Source of the DNA: Pseudomonadota bacterium | GTDB lineage: Bacteria > Desulfobacterota > Desulfobacteria > Desulfobacterales > RPRI01 | Direction: 5' to 3' | DNA: 8,349 nt | Assembly: GCA_018819005.1 (NCBI GenBank) | Contig: JAHJQU010000455.1 | Span: 1-8,349 of the forward strand | In this document: positions 1 to 5,349 of the stretch, piece by piece | Layout: every line of letters starts with the position of its first letter | How positions within the stretch are numbered: position 1 is the first letter of the stretch | The notes under the pieces: generated by a model | Database searches by the model: none | The model's input: the letters and a program-made list of their open reading frames with translations, nothing else | What the model was told of the DNA's origin: nothing | Translations under genes and position numbers: made by a program

Positions 1-205
1 AATTGCCCGCCGGAAGAATTCATAATATGGCGGACAAGGTGTTTAAGCACAAGAATATTGCTGACCTTGTGGCGCTCGATGATGTCTTTCAGCTGACGAC
101 ATCCGCCTTACCCTTTGATTCAGAAAATTCCTGAGCCCTGGTTACCGGTTCAGGCAATTTCCTTTCATGGAAATCATCAATAAGCTGCGAGATTATATTT
201 TTCAT
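1..205 (-). pseudogene. AAA_14/DUF4143-type ATPase, internally deleted remnant
   Basis: Reading from the ATG at 205, 38 codons are open to a TGA at 89-91 and give a start like MKNIISQLIDDFHERKLPE followed by KGKADVV. This matches the N-terminus of the AAA_14 plus DUF4143 ATPases of unknown role, which normally runs straight into the Walker A loop. Instead the sequence shifts frame and continues, open to the window edge, as LKDIIERHKVSNILVLKHL, which resembles the segment after the ATPase core where DUF4143 begins. The Walker A and B region is therefore missing and the two pieces are out of frame. The joint lies near 95-105. AGGAG at about 220-226 is a plausible but distant ribosome site. The family assignment comes from remembered conservation of these two blocks. 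The 3' part continues left of the window. Confidence 0.7.
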
Positions 206-281
206 AATGGCGATACTATCTCCTTTTTAGAGACAATGCAATCAATTTCTATCTCTAATTTAGATATGGAAAACTAAAAGC

Positions 282-458
282 CGAAAAACTGCAAAGGGTT
301 TTAGACAGGATTAACAGGATTGACAGGATTGTTGCCTGTCGGCAAAACAAAAGCAAGAAACTGAAAAAAACTGTAAAGAATTTTAGACAGGATCAACAGG
401 ATGGACAGGATTGTTGCCTGCCGGCAGAAGCAAAAGCAAGAAACTGAAAAAAATGTAA
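282..458 (+). repeat. Two tandem copies of the ~80-bp ACAGGATT dispersed repeat
   Basis: Two head-to-tail units share the order TTTTAGACAGGAT, then two more ACAGGAT steps at 9-bp spacing, TTGTTGCCTG(T/C)CGGCA, an AAAGCAAGAAACTGAAAAA linker and TGTAAA. The GCC...GGC part can fold as a short hairpin; in the CTGCCGGCAG variant it is a perfect 10-bp palindrome. The same unit recurs near 1679, 1758, 3589, 3671, 3753, 4740, 6714 and 7553, and inverted near 7700 and 7890. No gene is visible from 206 to 865. Confidence 0.93.
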
Positions 459-460
459 AA

Positions 461-493
461 AATTTGAACCGCTAAGGCGCGAAGGACGCGAAG
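461..493 (+). repeat. GCGAAGG-type module
   Basis: AATTTGAACCGC is followed by the stuttering words AAGGCGCGAAGGACGCGAAG. Related copies occur at 787-815, 1841-1875, 3896-3930 and, shortened, at 6692-6708. It abuts the end of an ACAGGATT unit, as at 1838-1841. Confidence 0.85.
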
Positions 494-726
494 TTTGGTT
501 TTTGTTTTTTCCCCGATCGGGTAAAACGATCAGGGAAAAGGCCATCGGCCTGACGGTGGATATAATTTACAATTCCCGTGAGGTACTGAAATAAAGTCTA
601 CATTTCGGATTTAGGTAAAATATCATAAACATCAATCAAAGGATTGGCGGATGTCTTTGGTTTGCCGTGAATACCCGGCAAAGCAAAAGGATATAATCTT
701 TGCGAACTTTGCGTCTTGAGCGTAGC

Positions 727-753
727 GGGCGGTTTAAGGAATTTGAACCGCCC
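727..753 (+). repeat. Inverted repeat GGGCGGTT / AACCGCCC
   Basis: GGGCGGTT at 727-734 pairs perfectly with AACCGCCC at 746-753 around an 11-nt loop. The right arm overlaps the start of the CCCCGGTTAAAC element at 751, so the two hairpins are mutually exclusive. There is no T-run, so it is not a typical intrinsic terminator. Confidence 0.6.
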
Positions 754-786
754 CGGTTAAACAAAATAAACAAAGGTTTAACGGGG
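751..786 (+). repeat. 36-bp CCCCGGTTAAAC mini-hairpin, copy 1
   Basis: It has a 12-12-12 architecture: CCCCGGTTAAAC, an A-rich centre, then GGTTTAACGGGG. The arms are imperfect inverted repeats with one bulge on each side. It stands between AATTTGAACCGC and AAAGACGCCAAGGACGCGAA, that is, inside a GCGAAGG module. A near-identical element lies at 6815-6851 inside a different repeat family. Confidence 0.75.
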
Positions 787-865
787 TAAACAAAGACGCC
801 AAGGACGCGAAGGTTTGTTTGGGCTTTTTGTTGATTGGGTTTACAATCAACAAAACATACCATAA

Positions 866-1003
866 TTATTTTCTGTTTTCTTCCCAATTCCAGGCCGTTC
901 GGATGATGAACTCCAGGTCATCCCGACGTGGCGACCAGCCGGTCTTGTTTTTAAGGCGGGTAAGACACGCCCATGCATTCATGCGTTTCCCTAATTTTTC
1001 CGA
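866..1003 (-). pseudogene. C-terminal remnant of a GalE-like sugar-nucleotide epimerase
   Basis: A reading frame open from 1003 to the TAA at 866-868 ends with GWSPRRDDLEFIIRTAWNWE then ENRK. The pattern GW-x-P, (D)DLE-x-II-x-TAW-x-W is the usual extreme C-terminus of UDP-glucose 4-epimerase. Nothing of the NAD-binding Rossmann domain or the catalytic YxxxK is present, so only about 25-30 of roughly 330 residues survive. The upstream end overlaps the last codons of the ORF6N gene in another frame. I infer a relic of a sugar-nucleotide cluster that also held the dehydrogenase at 5389-6678. The recognition rests on a short block, so it is moderately sure. Confidence 0.5.
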
Positions 1004-1542
1004 TTAACTCGTTTTCCGTATCTTGCCTGCTTCTCTTTCACCGTAAATCCGATTTTCTTTCTCGGTTTTCTTTCTACTGTCAACAGATGATCAAGAGTTT
1101 CAAAAACAATTCTGAATTTCCCATCCATATCCACTCTAAGATTTTCAAGTTCCCTGCGAACTTCTGCATTATCCGATATGAAATGCCTGAGTTTTGTGAA
1201 CGCCCGCATTATCTGGATATTGACCTGAATAGCGGTTTTGCTGCGCAAAACACTTGAGAGCATCGCCACGCCTTGCTCTGTAAATACCATTGGATTGTAT
1301 CTCAAACCCATTTTGTCGCTATTGGAGGTCACAAATTGTGACCTCCAATTTATAAACTCTGATTTGTTAAGTTCGAACATAAAATCTTCAGGGAATCTAT
1401 CAATATTTCTTCTAACAGCCTGCTTAAAAACTTTTGTTTCGACACCGTAAAGTGCGGCCAAATCACGATCCAGCATGACCTTTTTACCGCGTATCAGGTA
1501 AATTAAACCGGCAATATTTTCAATTGGGATGATATCCTTCAT
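991..1542 (-). CDS. ORF6N domain DNA-binding protein
   Basis: This 183-residue protein begins with the ORF6N domain (Pfam PF10543), roughly residues 5-95. Visible hallmarks are GLIYLIRGKKVMLDRDLAAL, a VFKQAVRRNIDRFPEDFMF block, and YNPMVFTEQGVAMLSSVLRS followed by AIQVNIQIMRAF. The C-terminal part (about 120-155) looks like a coiled coil, and the tail is very basic (ERKPRKK). ORF6N is named from a phage protein and is related in use to KilA-N and Bro-N domains of phage anti-repressors; stand-alone chromosomal copies like this one have no settled role. Its ATG is preceded by a weak GAGAG site, and a dispersed repeat starts only about 20 bp upstream, so the promoter must lie in or beyond repeat DNA. 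It appears complete. It could be a phage or mobile-element leftover, although no phage gene is nearby. Confidence 0.9.
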   Translation of the reverse strand: MKDIIPIENIAGLIYLIRGKKVMLDRDLAALYGVETKVFKQAVRRNIDRFPEDFMFELNKSEFINWRSQFVTSNSDKMGLRYNPMVFTEQGVAMLSSVLRSKTAIQVNIQIMRAFTKLRHFISDNAEVRRELENLRVDMDGKFRIVFETLDHLLTVERKPRKKIGFTVKEKQARYGKRVNRKN

Positions 1543-1562
1543 TTTTTATCTCTCGCCGTATG

Positions 1563-1838
1563 TCGAAAAGCTAAAAAACTGCAAAGGGTTTTAGACAGGA
1601 TGCTATAAAACATAGTGCATAGGACTAAGTGCTAAGGACTGAGTAAAAACAAAAGCAAGAAACTGAAAAACTGTAAAGAATCTTAGACAGGATCAACAGG
1701 ATTGTCAGGATTGTTGCCTGTCGGCAAAACAAAAGCAAGAAACTGAAAAACTGCAAAGGTTTTTGACAGGATTAACAGGATTGACAGGATTGTTGTCTGT
1801 CGGCAAAAGCAAAAGCAAGAAACTGAAAAAAAATGTAA
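1563..1838 (+). repeat. ACAGGATT repeat array, three units, the first chimeric
   Basis: Unit one starts normally (CTGCAAAGGGTTTTAGACAGG) but its core, from 1604 to about 1644, is replaced by GTGCATAGGACTAAGTGCTA and AGGACTGAGTA. It then resumes exactly at the ACAAAAGCAAGAAACTG linker. Units two (1679-1757) and three (1758-1838) are normal, with GATTGTCAGG and TTGTTGTCTG variants. The swapped-in block is related to the ACATAGTGCTGAAGACTGAG words at 6900-6918. Confidence 0.9.
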
Positions 1839-1840
1839 AA

Positions 1841-1951
1841 AATTTGAACCGCGAAGGCGCAAAGGACGCGAAGGTTTTTTGTCCGAATCGGGTGCGCCGG
1901 GAAAGAGCTTCCGGCTTTCGATTCGAACAAAGATGCCATGCCTGCAGCAGT
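1841..1951 (+). repeat. Composite ~110-bp repeat, copy 1
   Basis: TTTGAACCGCGAAGGCGCAA, then AGGACGCGAAGG, then a block from GTCCGAATCGGGTGCGCCGG through GAGCTTCC and TTTCGATTCGAACAAAGATG to CATGCCTGC. The block is nearly identical to 3896-4005. CGAATCG and CGATTCG inside it are complementary and could form a large stem-loop. From 1952 to 2028 nothing recognisable is seen. Confidence 0.85.
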
Positions 1952-2028
1952 GTTATATTCCAGTTCAGATTTAACAGATTGAGGTAAGTCAGCAACTGGG
2001 ACTCATGCTGCCTGATTGATTTTCTTTC

Positions 2029-2082
2029 TCAGGCGTAGTTTTCTTCATGCCAAGCAATCGTCCTCTTCAACCCTGTGATCGC
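2029..2082 (-). pseudogene. Tail of an NAD-dependent sugar epimerase/dehydratase
   Basis: The frame directly after a TAA at 2083-2085 reads AITGLKRTIAWHEENYA and ends at TGA 2029-2031. The pattern GLK-x-TI-x-W-x-x-ENY is typical of the last residues of extended SDR enzymes such as UDP-glucuronate epimerase, GDP-fucose synthase or dTDP-glucose dehydratase. Only 17 residues remain and no upstream domain is present in any frame. It is short enough that chance cannot be excluded, but it agrees with the GalE-like tail at 866-1003 and with the sugar dehydrogenase at 5389-6678. Confidence 0.35.
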
Positions 2083-2087
2083 TTACC

Positions 2088-2162
2088 CTAAATCGCCTCG
2101 TACGAATTGATGGCGGCGGCGACGCCAATCTTCTCACCGCTTTCCTCGATCCGGACGATCTC
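2088..2162 (-). other. Unassigned 24-codon coding-like fragment
   Basis: Between two stops this frame reads EIVRIEESGEKIGVAAAINS then YEAI. The composition looks protein-like and it lies just upstream of the epimerase-like tail in a different frame. I do not recognise it. It may be another piece of an eroded gene or may be noncoding. Confidence 0.2.
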
Positions 2163-2186
2163 TCAGCTTAGTTTGTGGGGACGGAT

Positions 2187-2417
2187 TTAAATTTTTTCCA
2201 GAAACTGAAAGTATTGATCTCTTGTTATCCCGATGACTTTCATATTATTTTTGATGATAAAAGCTGGGACTTCTTAATATTTTGGAATTACTACGGGTCG
2301 CATCGCTCCGGGATACGAATAGACAAGATGATCGCCCTGAGTTCGGACATACCGACAACCGGCAGCTTCGAAAATCTTGACCTGTATCTGATATGTCGTA
2401 GGCCTGATCGCGGACAT
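2187..2417 (-). pseudogene. hicA: HicA-family toxin with in-frame stop at codon 48
   Basis: The ATG at 2417 overlaps the hicB stop as TGATG, typical of translational coupling. The frame reads MSAIRPTTYQIQVKIFEAAG, then CRYVRTQGDHLVY, then RPVVIPKY, a TAA at 2274-2276, and resumes in the same frame as EVPAFIIKNNMKV...FLEKI to TAA 2187-2189. This is the HicA mRNA-interferase layout (dsRBD-like fold), with the G-D-H of the catalytic-histidine region at residues 28-30 and the conserved IPKYxEVP...NNM segment split by the stop. The length without the stop, 76 residues, is normal for the family. A single A-to-T or G-to-T change would create the TAA. The truncated 47-residue product should lack the C-terminal helix. 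The family call is firm; inactivity is inferred. Confidence 0.85.
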
Positions 2418-2686
2418 CAGATGCCGACTTCGAGGGGAGAAAAACTGACCAATTCTTTCCTGGCCAGCAAGACATTGTCTTTGTCCTCAGAAAATCCAGC
2501 ATCTTGCAGTAGTTGATTGAGGGTACCCATTTTCCGACATTCCGTAAAATTGATCGAAATGACTTCCTTCAGGTTTTTTTGCGATTCTCCTACCGATTCA
2601 CCACATGAAGCCATATCAAGCTCCGGACAGTAGGAAACATACATGTTGCCTTCTTTCCAGATTTCCTCTGTTACTTTTACTTTCAT
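2417..2686 (-). CDS. hicB: HicB-family antitoxin
   Basis: This 89-residue protein has the HicB partial RNase H fold signature (COG1598): MKVKVTEEIWKEGNMYVSYC, PELDMASCGES, then a helix with KNLKEVISINF. I chose the ATG at 2686 because a strong AGGAGG (2696-2702) lies 9 nt before it; the longer frame starting at 2707 would place that site inside the gene. It is the first gene of a hicB-hicA operon and is joined to hicA by TGATG. In this family HicB binds HicA and may repress the promoter, although no separate HTH or ribbon-helix-helix domain is obvious here. Since hicA is interrupted, the antitoxin may be an orphan, able only to neutralise related toxins elsewhere. Confidence 0.88.
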   Translation of the reverse strand: MKVKVTEEIWKEGNMYVSYCPELDMASCGESVGESQKNLKEVISINFTECRKMGTLNQLLQDAGFSEDKDNVLLARKELVSFSPLEVGI

Positions 2687-2741
2687 GTTAGTTATCCTCC
2701 TTAACACGGTATGTGAACTCTTTGGGGCCAGGTCTTGGACG

Positions 2742-2774
2742 AATATAGGGGACGTTCATCAATATATAAGTCAA
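2742..2774 (-). promoter_or_regulatory. hicBA promoter-like site with 21-bp spacer
   Basis: A TTGACT (2769-2774) and a TATATT (2742-2747) are separated by 21 bp. The same segment upstream of the relE operon (4596-4624) has TTTACT and TATATT at 17 bp. The two align closely except for an extra GGGG (2748-2751, plus strand) here. The spacing should impair sigma-70 recognition. Confidence 0.5.
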
Positions 2775-2802
2775 GAGAAAATTGTTTTGCGTTGGTCGGA
2801 TC

Positions 2803-3183
2803 TCATTTTGCATGTGGATCAATAACATCCAAACCGATAATACCTTTGAAATCTTCAACATTACGTGTGACCAGTGAACAATCTTTCTCCAAAGCTGTCG
2901 CAGCAATAATTGCATCCGGCACTTTGATCCGTACGCCTTTTCTAATAAATATTGCTTTATCAATAATGTTGGAGTCAACGGCAATTTCTGTAAACTCTTT
3001 TAATAGTTCGTTAATTTTGAGTTCTTCTTCATACTTAATGCCCGGATAACCTAACAGCTCAAGCCTTGTAATAGCCGAGTATCCAGCCCAACTTGCTTGA
3101 ACAGAAAATTTTAAAAAAGCCGAAGCGACAAGTTTGCCTGATAAAGCATCTATCCACACATTAGTGTCTATTAAATATCTCAT
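2803..3183 (-). CDS. vapC: VapC-type PIN-domain toxin
   Basis: This 126-residue protein is a full-length PIN-domain ribonuclease, the toxin of VapBC modules, which cleave RNA with metal-bound acidic residues. The acidic positions are visible: Asp6 in YLIDTNVW, Glu42 in TRLELLGY, Asp90 in VPDAIIAATAL, and the VTRNVEDF block with Asp111. The start is the ATG overlapping the antitoxin stop as ATGA, so it is coupled to vapB. All key residues are present and the gene looks functional. The hicBA upstream region begins immediately after its stop, leaving no room for an obvious terminator between the two operons, so read-through into hicBA is possible. Confidence 0.93.
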   Translation of the reverse strand: MRYLIDTNVWIDALSGKLVASAFLKFSVQASWAGYSAITRLELLGYPGIKYEEELKINELLKEFTEIAVDSNIIDKAIFIRKGVRIKVPDAIIAATALEKDCSLVTRNVEDFKGIIGLDVIDPHAK

Positions 3184-3407
3184 AGACGTTTATCCCATTC
3201 TGACCTGATCTGTTGTTGCCACTGAACCGAGTCAACATCGCTTTTCAGCCATCCAAGTAAACTGCATATTTTTTCAGTATCCGGTTGAATCTCTTTTTCA
3301 TCAAGGACAATTAAGAGCAGCTTACCTTCTCTGGGCAATTTCTTCGGGTCCATGGGATAAATTATTCCTTCTTTAACAACTGCTTCTATTGTATTATAAG
3401 TTGTCAT
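3180..3407 (-). CDS. vapB: AF2212/VapB-like antitoxin
   Basis: This 75-residue protein has the N-terminal beta pattern TIEAVVKEGIIYPMDPKKLP followed by REGKLLLIVLDE, the AF2212/PG0164-like antitoxin fold often paired with PIN toxins. The C-terminal half (DVDSVQWQQQIRSEWDKRL) should be the helix that wraps VapC, and its W-x-x-x-x-R-x-EW-x-K end resembles toxin-binding tails. AAAAGGAG lies 6 nt before the ATG. It overlaps vapC by four bases. A good sigma-70 promoter lies at 3476-3504. It is normally autoregulatory together with VapC; no operator is proven here. Confidence 0.85.
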   Translation of the reverse strand: MTTYNTIEAVVKEGIIYPMDPKKLPREGKLLLIVLDEKEIQPDTEKICSLLGWLKSDVDSVQWQQQIRSEWDKRL

Positions 3408-3475
3408 AGGGACTCCTTTTCCACAATTTTATGATGGATTACCTGTCTTGGTAGAAATAAAATCTCTCATCTATC

Positions 3476-3504
3476 ATTATGATACCCTCTCTCAAAAAAG
3501 GCAA
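3476..3504 (-). promoter_or_regulatory. vapBC promoter
   Basis: TTGCCT (3499-3504) and CATAAT (3476-3481) are exactly 17 bp apart, about 70 bp before the vapB ATG. The shared AAACTTTC element stands 42 bp upstream of its -35 box. Confidence 0.6.
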
Positions 3505-3546
3505 GGAGTTTGAATCCGGGCAAGTATGATCTCGGGGATGTTCTAA

Positions 3547-3560
3547 ACATTTAAACTTTC
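3547..3560 (-). promoter_or_regulatory. GAAAGTTTAAATGT element, copy upstream of vapBC
   Basis: The plus-strand word ACATTTAAACTTTC occurs in three places, each 40-45 bp upstream of the -35 box of a TA promoter (here 42). Two of the copies, this one and 7507-7520, continue identically as ATAGGTGCAGAAAC into an ACAGGATT repeat. Confidence 0.55.
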
Positions 3561-3584
3561 ATAGGTGCAGAAACCGAAAAAACT

Positions 3585-3802
3585 GTAAAGGTTTTTGACA
3601 GGATTAACAGGATTGACAGGATTGTTGCCTGTCGGCAGAAGCAAAAGCAAGAAACTGAAAAACTGTAAAGGGTTTTTGACAGGATCAACATGATTGTCAG
3701 GATTGTTGCGTGCCGGCAGAAGCAAAAGCAAGAAACTGGAAAAACTGTAAAGAATTTTAGACAGGATCAACAGGATGGACAGGATTGTTGCCTGCCGGCA
3801 GA
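3585..3802 (+). repeat. ACAGGATT repeat array, three tandem units
   Basis: The units begin at about 3589, 3671 and 3753. They share the linker AGCAAAAGCAAGAAACTG and show substitutions such as ACATGATTGTCAGG and TTGCGTGCCGGCA in the middle unit. The third unit stops after the CTGCCGGCAG palindrome. Confidence 0.93.
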
Positions 3803-3815
3803 ATATAAAAGATTG

Positions 3816-3846
3816 GTCTCTGGTTTCTGGTTTAAGGTTTCTGGTT
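3816..3846 (+). repeat. 7-bp period TTCTGGT repeat
   Basis: About four heptads of TCTGGTT type, one altered to TAAGGTT. It is attached to the end of the ACAGGATT array and followed by the CATCGAAAAGCTAAAA words shared with 4704-4725 and 1562-1576. Confidence 0.75.
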
Positions 3847-3895
3847 GAAAAAACCTAAAAGCCGAAGATCGAATATAGTACATCGAAAAGCTAAA

Positions 3896-4005
3896 AAAAT
3901 GAACCGCGAAGGCGCAAAGGACGCGAAGGTTTGTTGTCCGAATCGGGTGCGCCGGAAAAGAGCTTCCGCTTTCGATTCGAACAAAGATGTCATGCCTGCG
4001 GCGAC
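3896..4005 (+). repeat. Composite ~110-bp repeat, copy 2
   Basis: It nearly matches 1841-1951: GAACCGCGAAGGCGCAAAGG, then the GTCCGAATCGGGTGCGCCGG block, then TTTCGATTCGAACAAAGATG and CATGCCTGC. The differences are a few single-base changes and indels, for instance in the G-runs. Confidence 0.85.
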
Positions 4006-4059
4006 TGTATATAAGTGCAAGTGGCAAAGGTGGTCATCAAAGGGGTTTGAGATTTCAGA

Positions 4060-4341
4060 TTAATATACTTCTTCGTGAGTTCCAATTGTTTCAAGGAAAA
4101 TAGCTTCATGGTCTTCATATTTGCCGAATCTGAATACAATTCTGAGATCATACCCAGCACTGCACGCCCAGGAATCCGAAAGTTTACCTTTTAATTTATG
4201 GGTCTTAAGCTTAGGATGAGTTGCATTTTCTGATAACTGCTCCAACGCAAAACGAATAGTTTCAGAAACTTGAGGCTGCTTTTTAATAGCCGCTCTGGCG
4301 GCACGAACAAATGCCGGAGACTTGATCAATAGACGCTTCAT
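4060..4341 (-). CDS. RelE/StbE (YafQ-like) mRNA interferase toxin
   Basis: This 93-residue toxin carries the RelE-family core HKLKGKLSDSWACSAGYDLR followed by IVFRFGKYEDHEAIFLETIG and ends in THEEVY. The motif L-KG-L-x-x-x-WACSAGYDLRI is typical of RelE/StbE and YafQ-type ribosome-dependent mRNA interferases. The N-terminal helices (FVRAARAAIKK, VSETIRFALEQLSEN) match the family. Its ATG overlaps the antitoxin stop as ATGA, so expression is coupled. The length is normal and no lesion is visible. Confidence 0.9.
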   Translation of the reverse strand: MKRLLIKSPAFVRAARAAIKKQPQVSETIRFALEQLSENATHPKLKTHKLKGKLSDSWACSAGYDLRIVFRFGKYEDHEAIFLETIGTHEEVY

Positions 4342-4553
4342 GTCAATAGCTCAGTCATGAGTTCATCAGGCGTCACCGGCTTGCACTGACCACTTTCGTA
4401 TTCTTTCCTTGCTTCCCTGATTTCCTGAGCAAGTTCATTCCTACGCCTTTCAATAATTCTTTTTGTCAGGATATCCCTCAAGGATTCCTGATCCGCAATC
4501 GGCAAATTGTCTGCCGCCTCTAAAATTTCACCGAAAGGAAGCGTATTTTCCAT
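4338..4553 (-). CDS. Antitoxin partner of the RelE/StbE toxin
   Basis: This 71-residue, mostly helical, charged protein reads FGEILEAADNLPIADQESLR, a block of the form ILTKRIIERRRNELA, and the tail EIREARKEYESGQCKPVTPD then ELMTELL. It is the uncharacterised antitoxin type regularly found before RelE/StbE toxins. AGGAG stands about 11 nt before the ATG. The first half probably dimerises or binds DNA and the tail binds toxin, by analogy. Its EARxxYxxG tail is shared with the unrelated-looking antitoxin at 7206-7406. A promoter lies at 4596-4624. Confidence 0.82.
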   Translation of the reverse strand: MENTLPFGEILEAADNLPIADQESLRDILTKRIIERRRNELAQEIREARKEYESGQCKPVTPDELMTELLT

Positions 4554-4595
4554 CTGGCTTATTTCTCCTATGATTAATTCCTTTTAAAATATTGA

Positions 4596-4624
4596 AATAT
4601 AACGTTCATCAATTTATAAGTAAA
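4596..4624 (-). promoter_or_regulatory. Promoter of the RelE/StbE operon
   Basis: TTTACT (4619-4624), 17 bp, TATATT (4596-4601), about 43 bp before the antitoxin ATG. The whole segment from 4596 to 4642 resembles the region upstream of hicB (2742-2793). Confidence 0.6.
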
Positions 4625-4703
4625 CAGATAATTTTTTGAGTTACGAAAAGCCGTATATCGAATATCGTATATCCCTCCAAACCGATTGGCGGGCCTTTGG
4701 CGT

Positions 4704-4798
4704 ACATCGAAAAGCTAAAAGCTAAAAAACTGTAAAGAATCTTAGACAGGATCAACAGGATTGACAGGATTGATGCCTGTCGGCAAATATCGAAAAGC
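4704..4798 (+). repeat. Single ACAGGATT unit flanked by CATCGAAAAGC words
   Basis: CATCGAAAAGCTAAAAGCTA leads into one unit (TTAGACAGGATCAACAGG, GATTGACAGG, TTGATGCCTGTCGGCA). The usual linker is missing and is replaced by AATATCGAAAAGCG. It separates the RelE/StbE operon from the HTH antitoxin gene and ends within 10 bp of that gene's stop. Confidence 0.85.
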
Positions 4799-4804
4799 GT
4801 GAAA

Positions 4805-5119
4805 TCAAACCAAAGCTTCAATACCTTTTCGATCGACCAAGTTAAGCAGTTTTATTGCCGTAGAACCGGGTTTCTTCCCACCCGATTCCCAGCTTGCCAC
4901 AGATGTTTTACTGACGTTCATATAGGCAGCAAAAACCGCCTGACTGACGCGATACCGCAACCGTATCTGTCTGATTTCCTGCGGCTTATACGTCTTCACT
5001 GGCGGCAGACAAAGCGCATCAAATTCGCGCATCGTCATTTCATCCATAACACCCGCATTACGCAAACCCTTTGCCGTCTCATGAACGACGGATAGAATAC
5101 TGTTCTGTCTCTTTTTCAT
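4805..5119 (-). CDS. NadS/HigA-like HTH antitoxin
   Basis: This 104-residue protein has a helix-turn-helix (XRE/COG2944 type) at about residues 48-95: EIRQIRLRYRVSQAVFAAYM, then NVSKTSVASWESG and KPGSTAIKLLNLV. The N-terminal segment with MTMREFDALCLPPVKTYKPQ is typical of antitoxins paired with COG4737 RelE-like toxins, which lie upstream of the antitoxin gene. That arrangement is seen here, but the toxin is internally deleted (5079-5252). AAGGTG lies 7 nt before the ATG, inside the toxin remnant. It probably represses the promoter at 5281-5309. It looks intact and may persist as an orphan regulator. Confidence 0.88.
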   Translation of the reverse strand: MKKRQNSILSVVHETAKGLRNAGVMDEMTMREFDALCLPPVKTYKPQEIRQIRLRYRVSQAVFAAYMNVSKTSVASWESGGKKPGSTAIKLLNLVDRKGIEALV

Positions 5120-5252
5120 TATAGTTCACCTTGTTTAACTCGCCACATTGCAACGCCATTTTAATTTCGCTGGGCTTCAATGAGAGATAATATTTTGTAA
5201 GACCCTCGCGTACCGCCAAGCGTGCGAACGCTTTTGAGAGATAAACATTCAC
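5079..5252 (-). pseudogene. COG4737 RelE-like toxin, in-frame internal deletion
   Basis: From a GTG at 5252, with AAGGGAG 8 nt upstream, 57 codons run to TGA 5079-5081. The start VNVYLSKAFARLAVREGLT matches the N-terminus of COG4737 RelE-like (HigB/NadT) toxins. It is followed at once by KYYLSLKPSEIKMALQCGEL then NKVNYNE, which matches their C-terminus. The middle, about half of the usual 110-120 residues including the catalytic core, is absent while the frame is preserved. The end overlaps the antitoxin start by 41 bases. The promoter, ribosome site and coupling all remain, so a 57-residue peptide is probably still translated. Joining of the two ends is inferred from family knowledge. Confidence 0.72.
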
Positions 5253-5280
5253 CCGATGATCTCCCTTGGAATCATTTTCT

Positions 5281-5309
5281 ATATAACCCAGCTATACACA
5301 TGTTGTCAA
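5281..5309 (-). promoter_or_regulatory. Promoter of the deleted-toxin/HTH operon
   Basis: A perfect TTGACA (5304-5309), 17 bp, TTATAT (5281-5286), about 29 bp before the GTG. The spacer contains GTGTATAG, and TTATATAG follows; these partly mirrored words could be an operator for the HTH protein. Confidence 0.68.
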
Positions 5310-5349
5310 ACCATTTCGTAAGGGGTAAGATACGGGGACATCGCTCTGA

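Noticed and set aside
282..458. CRISPR array
   Set aside because: The units are head-to-tail and about 80 bp with degenerate copies, no unique spacers of constant size, and no cas gene.
481..594. Plus-strand frame ending IGLTVDIIYNSREVLK before TAA
   Set aside because: The tail looks protein-like, but it begins inside a repeat, has no start or ribosome site, and I recognise no family.
751..786. GTTAAAC and GTTTAAC as integron attC core sites
   Set aside because: They fit the core consensus by themselves, but the order is GTTRRRY then RYYYAAC, opposite to an attC. The element is only 36 bp, and no integrase is seen.
1705..1995. Minus-strand 96-codon frame as a gene
   Set aside because: It lies wholly in repeats, reads NPVNPVNPV-like stutters and has no ribosome site.
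2013..2055. Insertion sequence or transposase remnants in the gaps between repeats
   Set aside because: No transposase motif, long terminal inverted repeats or clear target duplications were found anywhere in the window.
2175..2516. Plus-strand 113-codon frame
   Set aside because: It is antisense to the hicA remnant and the end of hicB, whose protein similarity is clear.
3767..4027. Minus-strand 86-codon frame as a gene
   Set aside because: It is a translation of the composite repeat; the same peptide pattern arises from 1841-1951.
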